The notes beneath the pieces were generated by a model, which saw only the letters and a program-made list of their open reading frames with translations, was not told the origin of the DNA and searched no databases. From positions 11,782,501-11,846,500 of the forward strand of contig OX485808.1 of the NCBI GenBank assembly GCA_950295325.1: DNA of 64,000 bases, written 5' to 3'. Shown here one piece after another: positions 42,187-52,876 of the stretch. Made by a program: the position numbers and the translations under genes. Within the stretch, counting starts at the first letter, position 1. Each line of letters starts with the position of its first letter. This DNA is from Polytrichum commune (taxonomy: Eukaryota > Streptophyta > Polytrichopsida > Polytrichales > Polytrichaceae).

Positions 42187-42425
42187 GTGAGCGGTGAGCG
42201 ATGAGCGGTGAGCGATGAGCGGTGAGCGATGAGCGGTGAGCGATGAGCGGTGAGCGATGAGCGGTGAGCGATGAGCGGTGAGCGATGAGCGGTGAGCGAT
42301 GAGCGGTGAGCGATGAGCGGTGAGCGATGAGCGGTGAGCGATGAGCGGTGAGCGATGAGCGGTGAGCGATGAGCGGTGAGCGATGAGCGGTGAGCGATGA
42401 GCGGTAATTTGTGAGCGGTGAAGAA
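42187..42425. repeat. 14-bp satellite (GAGCGGTGAGCGAT)n at the left end of the MULE
   Basis: About 16 near-perfect units of GAGCGGTGAGCGAT directly inside the left inverted terminus, built from alternating 7-mers GAGCGGT and GAGCGAT. The right terminus has a shorter, more diverged version in inverted orientation (57307-57383). Probably an expanded transposase-binding repeat. Confidence 0.9.
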
Positions 42426-42429
42426 AACA

Positions 42430-43030
42430 AAATATTTGGTAATAGGACCCCGAGTATCCTATAACCGTGGCCTAAAGAAATATTTTTTTAGGGTTCAATA
42501 ATAAGAAGATTGGGGAGGACAAATAATATGAATGCTAAATTGCAAGTAGTGAGCAATAAAAAAGACCAATATGTACACGACTCGGGGTTGCTAGTATGTG
42601 AGCATGCGAGCGTGAACATGTGAGCCTTCAATTTTTTCCCGGTTATGGTTTGTAAATCCGTTGGGGGCCTATGACTGTGGAATTACATGTAAGGGTCTAT
42701 AGTCCAAATGAACAACAAATGAGAATGTTGCTATAACAATTTTGTACTAAAAATGAACTAATATACATTTAATTGTTGAGATAATAATAATGTAATTGGA
42801 GACAATGTGTAAGCAAACTCATGTTGAAAACAAGTGTAGCATGTTAGAATGTCTCACTATAATACACATCAATGTAAAATTTAAATACATCATAACACCA
42901 TCATGAGGGTGACATTTACGAAGTCCAAAACATAAAGAACAACAAAAATAGATTGTAGATATAAATCGGGTAGTAAATTAAAATTGTTGAAGTTCTTGGA
43001 AATCAAATTTCAAAAATCAAATCATGAATA
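42430..43030. other. Non-coding MULE interior downstream of the methyltransferase gene
   Basis: AT-rich, no ORF. Contains TTAGGGTT near 42489, which also occurs at the matching distance inside the right end. Likely the 3' untranslated and terminal region. Confidence 0.4.
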
Positions 43031-43035
43031 CAAAC

Positions 43036-46000
43036 TTAAATATCGTCGGACTCAGATGCACTGAGTTCAAAATAAGCACATACTCTAGTATCATAATATC
43101 TACGAGGTGAAGGTGAAATTGAAGATGAAGTAGATGAAGCATTAGCATAAGCTTCAGCTAAAGCCTCAACATACACAGGGAGGCTCTGAGGACTAAGAGA
43201 GGGGCTTCTCAATAATCCACGGTGCCGATAAAATGACGAGATTTGTATCGGCGATGGATTCATCCAACTACAAACAACAAACCATGTATTAGAATATGTA
43301 ACAACAAATTAGAATACAAAATCTAGAATTTGCAATTGAAGTTGTTGAGAAAAAAACAATGAAAAAACTTACTCACATAAGTTAAGAAGTGCAGCGTCTT
43401 CTATTGGAGTATCATCATCAAAGTCCATACCATCGCATGAGGTATCATTTGTAGGTGTTTGAAGAGGTTTTAGTACATCATCAAAGAGTTCGGCATCACT
43501 TTCTAATGCTAGAATATGACGATTAGATGAATGAGCCGCTCTAATAGAAGAACCTGGATGAAGCAAAACATTAATTAGAAAAATACGAACATTGAAGTAT
43601 GAATTAAAAAACATATGAACAAATAATTGGATACTGTAATATACAATACCTGTAGAAGCAGTCATGTCTGCCACAATACTGCCTACAGGACTCAAACCAT
43701 GAACAAATAACTTCATTAAAACTTCAGACTTCTCCTTTGCACCCCTCCATGGCTTGCCATCTCTTTGTCTACATAATTGAGTTTCCATAGTAATAGAGTT
43801 GAAGAGAACGTCATCTGTGGCTAAATCGACCTCAGGAATTGAAGGATGCATGGTGATCAGAAGTTCTTGAGGTTGCCTCGCAATGGGAATTGAAAATGAT
43901 CGAACCAATAACAAAGCCTTGAACTTCAAAGTCTGAAAGTCAATATAAAATTGAAATTAAAAAATATACAACACATAAAAACAAATTCAAATATGAACCA
44001 ATCAAAATGAAATGTCATAATTGCTACTTACATTTTTGGACGGATTCATAGGATTTGCCAAGTGCAAGGAATTAATGATAGTCCACTCATCCTTGATTTT
44101 GAACTTATAGTTCTTGAAGAATCCTGCCACTTCTCTCTTCACGGTGTGAGGCCAAACCCCCCACCCTTAAGCGTCCGTAGTCCGAGTAGTGGGTTTGGGC
44201 TCACATTCCTCCGCGGTATTGGATTTGGACTTGGATGAGTCCATAGTGCAAGGTTCACCCTTCAAGTGGTCTTGGATTTAACTGGAATTTCACTTTTAAC
44301 AACTCAATGTACGATTTCAATACGTATGTGGAGAATGCACAAGTTAACTATGTTATTTTAACCTCCTTATGCTCGGGTGCTATTTTGTCTTTGTTTGCTT
44401 CTAACGTCCATCCGGCTGCTTTAGCTACACAAGCCCTTAAGGATATCCCTCTCCTAAATGGAGTCCGTGCCGTTGACTCTATACTACCACTTGAACTATC
44501 ACTTGTGTATTCCGTATCGCTACTATAAGAGGTCTCACTTGGTGTCTCCATACGTACATAAGCCTTTAAGTATTAAGAAATACTTATGTGACTTATGTCA
44601 ATCTCTCCCTCGCACCTTTGGTCTTTGCTTCCTTTGTCTTGCCATCGCGAGAGTGCTCCACATTCTCCATTAAGTTGTGCACGTGGTTTATTTTTAAAGA
44701 GAGGATGCAAGTGTTAAAAAAAACACTATTCTCTATAGTCAATCTCAAATACATTTACTTGTGAAAGCCACACATAACACTAACTAGCATAATGTAACTA
44801 ACTACTTGTCTATGAGCTAATTAGGTAGGCTATCTACTAAGCTCCTTCATGAACCCATCTCTTTACTTTCTAATTACATAAACCTAGCTCCTTCATAAAC
44901 CCAGCTCCTTCATAAACCCAGCTTCTTAGCTTCTAACTAAACAAACCCAGCTCCTTCATAAACCCAGCTCCTTCATGAACCCAGCTCCTTAGCTTCTAAC
45001 TAAACAAACCCAGGTCCTTCATAAACCCAGCTCTTTACTTTCTAACTAAACAAACCCAGCTCCTTCATAAACCCAGCTCCTTCATGAACCCAGCTTCTTA
45101 GCTTCTAACTAAACAAACCCAGCTCCTTCATAAACCCAGCTCCTTCATGAACCCAGCTCCTTAGCTTCTAACTAAACAAACCCAGGTCCTTCATAAACCC
45201 AGCTCTTTACTTTCTAACTAAACAAACCCAGCTCCTTCATGAACCCACAACTTTGTAGTTGTAATCCCCAACTACCTCACTAATTATTCAAGCCCTTAAC
45301 TAATCTTCCTACCTAATTTCCCTAATTCTACTAACAACCCCTTTCTAATCACACAATTCTTCTCTAATCCTAAAATCCTAAAATCCTAGAGAGGAGAGGG
45401 GGAGAGAGAATTTCCTAACTTCACTAAGACTAACTAATCCACACAAGTATATTTTTGCACTTATCACAACATCAAGTGCTCAACTCTTAAACATGGAACT
45501 TGCAACCACGTGTATTCAAAACATGAACTTTAAGTACCACAAATTGGAATCATGAATTAACTTTAAAATCCTTCACGTCAACACTAATTCTACCAAGAGG
45601 TCAAGCCCTCTTCAAGGCTAACAAGCCTTGGCTCTCAAACTAAAAACTAAGCACACACATGTGCTCCAATATGGCTTCCCACACCCACACTTATAACTCG
45701 TGGGGTGCCTTGGAGCACAAAGGAAAGAGAGGATGAGTGAGGGAAGAATGAGGGATTATATAGTAAGCTTGAGGGGGTGAGCACCCTCAAGGCTCACGAT
45801 AAGCCCTTGAGATTTCCTCCTACTTAGTAGGCACCAATCCTATCTTCTAAGCCTCCCTCCCTCAAATGATCAACAAGGATCCTAATTCGAACATTTAACT
45901 AGCCTTGGCTTTCTACCTACCACACTTTACCAAACTTGGGATGCTTCAACCCAAACTTAGCCTCCTTCGCTTTCCGCCGCCATAACTTTCTCCCCTTACT

Positions 46001-49000
46001 TTCCCAAATCGTCGCTCACCACTTAATTCAAACCACGATGCTTAACTCGTGATTTGATTGGTGCTTTGAGAATTTGCTTATCCTCCACCTTGCATTCTTC
46101 CTTGGGCCTTCCCCATTAAGTGGCCATGATGAGGTGGTCCACTTGTGCGCTCCATGTGATCCTCCATTCATCCCAATTCGAATGCACTTGCCTCTTGAGT
46201 CACTTTGGTTGTCTCCATCCATTTGTACTAGCCTACTCACTAACTACTCAATCCAAGTTCTCCTTACCTATCCTCATTCACTCAAATCCTTCCGAAGGTA
46301 AAAACACAATAACAACTCACATCCTAGCCTCTTACAACATGGTACTTCTAAGACTAACATTTCACTCTTTTTATATTTTTGTGAAGTAACATGCTACTTC
46401 AAAGTGCATCAACTAACGTTTCAAGGGTCTAAGACTAAATGTGGGCACCCTTTTGGGCTCACACACGGCAGAACTGTCAGGATAAAGCAAAAGGAATGCT
46501 CCATCATCATGAAGATAGGTAAGAGCAAATGCCATCAATATGTTGAGAAAACTTGGAATGTTGGCATTCCAAGGGGGAATTTGAGATGGCGGATCCGAGA
46601 CACCTGGAACCCGAAGACCATCTGGGTAATCCGCAACAATGAGGTCCACAGCAGGTTTCTTTTGCAATTGGCCATCAAAAAAAAATTGTCTACCTTCACC
46701 AACCTACAAAGATAAAATATAAATATTACAATTCATGAATAAAGACGACAATTAAAAATATAAAATAAAATAACGTAACAAAATACGAGTGAAACTTTAT
46801 AAAACTTTAATAAAGTAAAAACTGTAAAATAAAATGAACTCACCTTTGATAGAAAAGCCACAATGTCGTCATATGGTGCACGAAATGTACCTGTTTGCTT
46901 CTTATCCTCGATAATCCTCACAAAAGAATCATTCAAGATTAAATCCGAAGATGTATGATTTGCAGGTAAAGGAGGCAAGATATTCATCATACCTCTAAGT
47001 TTGGGAGGCATATCCAAGGTAGGAGAAAGGGTTGTTTTCTGCCGCTTTGAAGTATGAAACGTTGCCTCTAGATTTGAAGAAGAAGGTTCAGTAACTACAA
47101 GGTTGTTGAGACTGCTTTGAATTGGAGCATCCTCATCGCTATCATGAATGAGGAGGATTGGTCTTTTAGGCTTAGATTTTTTTTTTTGGCATCTTGGCTG
47201 CATCCTCATTCATTATAGAAGGAACAATTTTAGTTGTACCCTTGAGGGCGGGTTGAATGGAATCTCGAAGGGCAATATCAAAAGTGGGAGGTGATTTAAG
47301 AGGACAATCCAAATACCACCCACATTTTTCAAAATGCACAGGATCCCAAGATTTCATGATCCCCTCTGTGAACATGCATTCTTCACTTTCGATATCCAAA
47401 TAATTAGCCAAAAAAATGGGAGATTTGGAAATGGCTTTCGCAGGAAATAAGACATATTTGAAGTACCTATAAAACACCCTTCGCATGGCCGGATAAAAAT
47501 TGAGTTGCTTGTCAATGTTATGATTTTTGTGAACTCCCTTATCCACACCGAATTCACGAAAAAATGCAGTATCCCACAATGATATGCGCATTGCCTCCAC
47601 ATAATCAAAAATAGTGGGCAAAGGATCCATACCATCTGGAAGGTAGTTGATGGACACATGCATATCAGCCACAGTAGCATCAAAGAGCTTCTCGGTCTCA
47701 ATAGCCAACTGCCAAATACAAAATAAAGATTAGAAGAATTAAATGATTGAAAATAAATTAAAAATAAATTAAAAACACAGACCAAAAATAAATGAACCAA
47801 ACATAATAGAAGGACAAAAATTATCACATGAGCCCACCAAGTAGCTTTATGAAGCCACTTAGGAAACTCTATATCATTGAATTTTGGTTTCGGAAACTTG
47901 AGAGCCTCACGAAGAGCAGGGGGACTGTTCCACCTCTCAAGCCACTTAATCTTCATAGATGTGTCAATTGCCGAAGTTGCTAACATCCAAAGTTTTTCTT
48001 GAGTCATCTCAGGGTTCTCATCGTGAGTTTCATAATGAGACTTCACCTGCTCTAAGAACATAGGAGAATGTTTAGGATCCGCAATGGGAAGTTGTTTCTT
48101 CAATTCCAAATGAGAAGTCAATCTCACCCTCTCAACAGCTTTGGAAACAAATTCATCTACTGCACTCGACGTCCAATGCGCAGGATCAGGATATTTCTCA
48201 TAAAATTTCCTTTGAGCAGTAGCAGCAGCATCTCCCAACTCTTGCTACACCAACGAAAAAACATATAAGAGTATGAATAATCACACACTACAAAAATAAG
48301 ATGCAATAGAAAATATAGTTATAGAAATCGAAATAAAAAGAAAACAAAAATCGTGAAAAACAAATACTTCAGAAAAAATAACCTGGTATAGAAATCCATT
48401 AAGAGCCTCAACAGTCAAAGTAAACCAAGTCCTATGTTTGGATTTTTGTTTGGCATCAGCGGCAGTAAGATCTTCTTTGGAAACAAGTTTCTCAAAATAT
48501 GAAAGTGGTTGTCCAGCAATGCTTTGAATGCGGAAAAGCTTATGAACAAGATTGGTACAAACATGAGATTTTTCGTTCCTCCTGTCAAAACAAAACATCC
48601 AATGATAAGCAAAAAAAAAAAGATATACAATAAAAAAAAAACTAAAAAAAAAACCAAAAAAACCAAATAAATAAAAAGAGAAGAATGAAGTAATTACCAA
48701 TTGACTTCATGTAAAGCTGCCAACATGGTTGCAATATCTCCTTTGACGTCCAAAATAATACTTTCAATAGCATAATGCCAAACCGGATCATGTGTGTGAT
48801 CTCGATTAATAATGGGCAACCATGCTTGCAAACGGTGATTTCCGTCCCACACCATGAACATTTTCCCAGAAAAAACTTTGAGGTCCTCATCAGCTTGCAA
48901 TATTTTTTCAAAGGCATCATTAGCCCTCACCCAATTTTCACTCCAAGATTCAATGATACTATCGGTAACATCTACTGTTTTCCCCTCATTGTTTTCCAAG

Positions 49001-50778
49001 GCCACATAAAAAATCCCATTGCCCTCCATATAACCACAAGCAACAAAATGTGCAGCCAGGTTCATAACGTCATTTTTTAGAAAAGGCCTTACATTAGGCA
49101 ATGCAATCATTCGACATAGTGGAATGTTGAGTTTGATTTTGCCCTTGGTTGATACCTCAACCGTTCAAGACGGGAAGATGTGTTGACAGTTTCTTTGTTA
49201 AAAAAATGCATGCAATTGCATTTCCAATTGATCTTCAGAAAGATGTACAACTTCCAAATCTAAAGCACAAAACATATCACCCACTTGAGAAACAAAAATA
49301 AATCAAAAGAAATATATACATAGGAAAGAAATCATATATGCAAACTAAAACAAAATGAAAAAACATTAAAGAAAGTGAGAGTACATATAAGAGAGAAAAC
49401 CACATATTCCCAAAAAGTCTAAATTTTGAATATGGGTGGCCGTTAACGGCCACTCTTCTTGGAGAAAAAAAATGAAGGAAATGAATGCATACACACATGC
49501 ATGCATACATGTAGAAACAAAATTTGAAATATGAATAAGGGTGGCCGTTATACGGCCACCCTTTTTGAAGCCGAAAAAAATGAAAGAAATGGGAGTGTAC
49601 AGGTAGAGAGAAACCCTTATGAAAAAAAATCCGAAATGTAAAAAAGGGTGGCCGTCAACGGCCACCCTTATTGAAGGACAAAAAATGAGAGAAATGGGTG
49701 TATACATGTAGAAAGAAACCCTTATGAAAGAAAATTTGAAATGAGGATAAGGGTGGCCGTTAACGGCCACCGTTATTGAAGGACAGAAAATAAGAGAAAT
49801 GGGAGTGTACATGTAGAGAGAAACCCTTATGAAAAAAAATCTGAAATGAGAATAAGGGTGGCCGTTAACGGCCACCGTTATTGAAGGAAAAAAAATGAAA
49901 GAAATGGGTGTGTACATGTAGAAAGAAACCCTTATGAAAGAAAATCTGAAATGAGAATAAGGGTGGCCGTTAACGGCCACCGTTATTGAAGGACAAAAAA
50001 TAAGAGAAATGGGAGTGTACATGTAGAGAGAAACCCTTATGAAAGAAAATCTGAAATGAGAATAAGGGTGGCCGTTAACGGCCACCGTTATTGAAGGAAA
50101 AAAAAATGAGAGAAATGGGTGTGTACATGTAGAAAGAACCCCTTATGAAAGAAAATCTGAAGTGAGGATAAGGGTGGCCGTTAACGGCCACCCTTATTGA
50201 AGGACAGAAAATGAGAGAAATGGGAGTGTACATGTAAAGATAAACCCTTATGAAAAAAAATCTGAAATGAGAATAAGGGTGGCCGTTAACGGCCACCCTT
50301 ATTGAAGGAAAAAAAAATGAGAGAAATGGGTGTGTACATGTAGAAAGAAAACCCTATGAACAAAAATCCGAAATGTGAATAAGGGTGGCCGGTGACGGCC
50401 ACCCTTGTTGGAGGAAAAAAAAATGAAGCAATTGAGTGCATACACGAAGAAGAAAACACATATGGAGAAGAGTCTGAAATTTCAAGGACAAAAAATTTAA
50501 GGAAATGTGTGTATATTTGAAGAAAGAAACACATATACTCAGAAATATAAGATGCAACAAAGGGTGGCCGTTAACGGCCACACTTTTAGATGAAACAGAC
50601 TACAACACAGAAGTGGGCATCATAGAAAAGGTGGCCGTTAACGGCTACCCATTTGGAAGAGAAACTCACCTTCATTTGAGTCGCTTTCCAGAGTTGCAGC
50701 TTCTTTGTCGCTCTTGCTCGTTTTGTCTATGTGCCCACGTCGCCGCCTGGAACTTGTACCAGCATCTGCATCCTCCAT
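43036..50778 (-). CDS. ParB-like / N6- or N4-type DNA methyltransferase-like gene, nine exons, split by an LTR-like insertion
   Basis: Exons (minus strand, all GT-AG and in phase): 50778-50670, 49259-48698, 48581-48383, 48244-47828, 47708-46844, 46703-46464 plus 44139-44032 (one exon, interrupted), 43932-43650, 43553-43373, 43267-43036; roughly 1,060 residues. Exon 2 has MVWDGNHRLQAWLPII, like the ParB/sulfiredoxin fold. Exon 6 has VDLIVADYPDGL in the place of motif IV (DPPY). Exon 7 has GKPWRGAKEKSEVLMK then GSIVADMTASTG (motif I), and exon 8 has NRHILALESDAELFDDVL. The IV-before-I order fits class-beta amino-MTases. ParB-MTase fusions are known in bacteria and phages. PILLIHDSDEDA in exon 5 resembles a SUMO-interacting motif. 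Single-base indels at T7 (49200-49206), near 49160 and A11 (about 47177) break the frame. Confidence 0.65.
44145..46463 (-). mobile_element. LTR-like element, copy B, inserted in a methyltransferase exon
   Basis: Minus strand: begins TGTGAGCCCAAAAGGGTGCC (46463) and ends GGCCTCACA (44145). Flanked by CACGG at 44140-44144 and 46464-46468, a perfect 5-bp target duplication. 2,319 bp. Homologous, in inverted orientation, to copy A at 27727-30438, including the TATA-like region (45750-45770) and the RGISLRACVAKAAGWTLE ORF (44551-44348). Removing it and one CACGG restores the host exon in frame (SSA / VKRE). Confidence 0.85.
44880..45248. repeat. AACCCAGCTCCTTCATA-type tandem array in copy B
   Basis: 17-bp units AACCCAGCTCCTTCATA/G are arranged in higher-order blocks with TTAGCTTCTAACTAAACA spacers, about five blocks. 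It occupies the position of the unrelated 48-bp array in copy A. Confidence 0.8.
49430..50650. repeat. 105-bp tandem array built around a 20-bp palindrome, in intron 1
   Basis: The palindrome GGTGGCCGTTAACGGCCACC or a close variant recurs twelve times. GTGGCCGTT starts at 49436, 49541, 49648, 49753, 49858, 49963, 50068, 50174, 50279, 50385, 50564 and 50631. The first ten are 105-107 bp apart. The sequence between is AT/GA-rich with GAAATGGGTGTGTACATGTA. 105 is divisible by three, so minus frames stay open across it (239 codons at 49366-50085), but these lie within the intron of the methyltransferase gene. Confidence 0.9.
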
Positions 50779-51321
50779 GGTGCGCGCTCTTGCTTCTTGC
50801 GTATGTTGTTGCCGCCGCACTTCGAAAGAGGATGTCTGAAGACATTACGAAGAGTATGGCTTCAAGAGATTAGGGTAAGTCGGACTCTAAAAAAAACAAA
50901 TAAAAAAAAACAAATAACAATTTGGTAGATTTCAGTCTATGGAATCTTTGCTATAACTTTTTCAAATATCCTAATTAATTTCCACAAAAAATCTAGTGCA
51001 TAGATTTAAGCCTTGCCATTCAGTCCATTTTTTTCAGAATTATTGGAGATAATATCAATTTTACATAAATCGTCAAAGTCTACTAAAATTAATATGGTTA
51101 GATTTCCTGCATAAAATCTTCATGTTTTGAAGATTTTAGAAGAATCTAAGATGCTCTAATTGTTTTTTGGCTCTAAAACATGCAAAACAAAATTATTTTG
51201 TTCATGCTATATACCGTTGGAATCCTATTTTCGGTGTGCACAATATAGTATATATTATATACCTCTAAATTGATTTTCATTTTAAATTGCTTCTCCTATC
51301 ATTTTTTTCGTACAACTTACC

Positions 51322-52124
51322 TCCAATTCCGCCTCAGAAGATTGTTCTTCTTTTTCGTATTGTGTGGCTTGCTCTTCGTCGATGCCTTTATCATAATCTT
51401 CCTCCTCTTCATCTTCTTCATTGCATTCAGAGACGATATGTGGTTGAGTTTCACATGTAGGAGTTTGGTGTTCGAAGAGATCTTCCGTTATCATTTCGCA
51501 TGCCACAATATCTTCGTACGTCAAATTCCTTATTGTACCTGATAGGTCCACTCCTTTCATTCGAGGAATACGTCTATTCATTCTAGCCCTTGACAATTGT
51601 CTCTTACTTGAAAAACGAAAACTACTTTTTTGCCTACTTTTTTTCCTACCCTTCACTGGAGTAACCACTGCTAACATGAATAAATGACGTTCTTTTACAT
51701 TTAAACGCATTCAGCTACCCTCTGCACTACATTGTTACTCTCAACAACATACATTTCATGGATGTTAATAATGATTCGGCCACTAAATTTATGAACTCCA
51801 AACAGAAGCCACGGTCTCAGCATAGATAAGGAGGCTTCATGAAGGTGATGGATTTGCTAGAAATTTTGGTTCTTCAAAAGAAGATCGCCAACGTCACATT
51901 ACTAGCACCTGACAACATAGATGTGTTAATACCCATCATAATTCAACTAAATACATACATAATATAATACAAATAAAAATTATACAATCAACCATATGAA
52001 TATTTCGAACAAGATAAACAAACAACATCTTGTTAAGGAATACATAACAAAATAATTTCAAATCAAACAATTTCAGAAGCTGACTTACCTTTTTATTTCT
52101 TCTGTTTTGTGAACTCGTCTTCAT
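51322..52124 (-). CDS. Probable 5' exons of the methyltransferase gene, or a separate small nuclear protein
   Basis: The ATG at 52124 gives MKTSSQNRRNKK followed at once by a perfect donor (AAG|GTAAGT). A second coding-like stretch (about 51660-51322) is basic then acidic: VKGRKKSRQKSSFRFSSKRQ, LSGTIRNLTYEDIVACEMI, ECNEEDEEEEDYDKG, ending GAG|GTAAGT in phase 0. An acceptor at about 50821 (ATGTCTTCAG) would join it in frame to exon 1 of the methyltransferase gene (TSSFEVRRQQHTQEAR...). The link between the first two pieces is out of phase in the simplest model, so an exon may be missing. No domain recognised. Confidence 0.4.
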
Positions 52125-52129
52125 TTCCG

Positions 52130-52876
52130 ACTCCGAAATACCATGGTCTGCATGCTCTCTGCACCTTCATCGTCCTCCGCCTTCCTAGTATGTCTTCTTT
52201 TCCGCCTCACTAGTGTTCTCTCTACATGTTCCACTATCATTGTTATCTATGATATATCTTCTACCACTCCACTTTCATACACTTGTTTAGTGTTTAGAGC
52301 TCACTTAAACCTAGCGCACATTACGATCATCAGTGTTGCAATTGGCGTCCAATGATCAAGTTGTTTTAACGCGTCTTTTACTCTGCTTCTATTTTTATTA
52401 TATCCGCCAAATTTCTCTGATATCCCAACCTACCACATTGACTTTGTTCTATTTATAATGGCCAATCATTTACTTTGCCGGCCAATTTTAATTGTTCTTG
52501 CATCTACATCCAGCATACACAGTCGTATTTTAAAACTCTGCCAACTTGTTTATTATTTGATGCCGTTTTCTCCATGATATCCGTGCCCGCATTTCTCCCA
52601 TGTGATAATCTTATATTAGACAACTCCTTTGTGGGTTCAAGTTTCCTATGGCTTAGTTTCTAAAGGAGATATTTTTTGGGATCTGATTTAGGATTCTATA
52701 TCTTCCTTGCGAATATTCTCTGTCTACTATTATGATCTGTCTTCTTTTGTATTATTGGATGCTATGGTATCACCTCTTTTAATTTATATCCATTATTATA
52801 TTCTCCATCATTCAATACAAAAGCGATGTTGATCTAAGATTATTGTCATGTGTTGTTCATCTTTTCCTTCTTCTCC
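52130..52876. promoter_or_regulatory. Divergent intergenic region between methyltransferase-like and transposase genes
   Basis: About 750 bases without ORFs of interest, pyrimidine-rich on the plus strand, between two outward-facing starts (52124 minus, 52877 plus). Likely holds both promoters. A shared promoter is inferred from geometry only. Confidence 0.45.

Noticed and set aside
42116-42430. 104-codon Ser/His/Arg repeat ORF (minus)
   Set aside because: Translation of the 14-bp satellite at the MULE terminus.
49366-50534. Long minus-strand ORFs (up to 239 codons) of repeated His/Tyr/Phe-rich units
   Set aside because: They are translations of a 105-bp tandem array (105 is divisible by 3) lying within an intron flanked by good splice sites; frame changes wherever a unit is 106-107 bp.
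49430-50650. CRISPR-like array of palindromic repeats
   Set aside because: Spacer parts are themselves repeated, the period is 105 bp, and the context is an intron in a eukaryotic gene.
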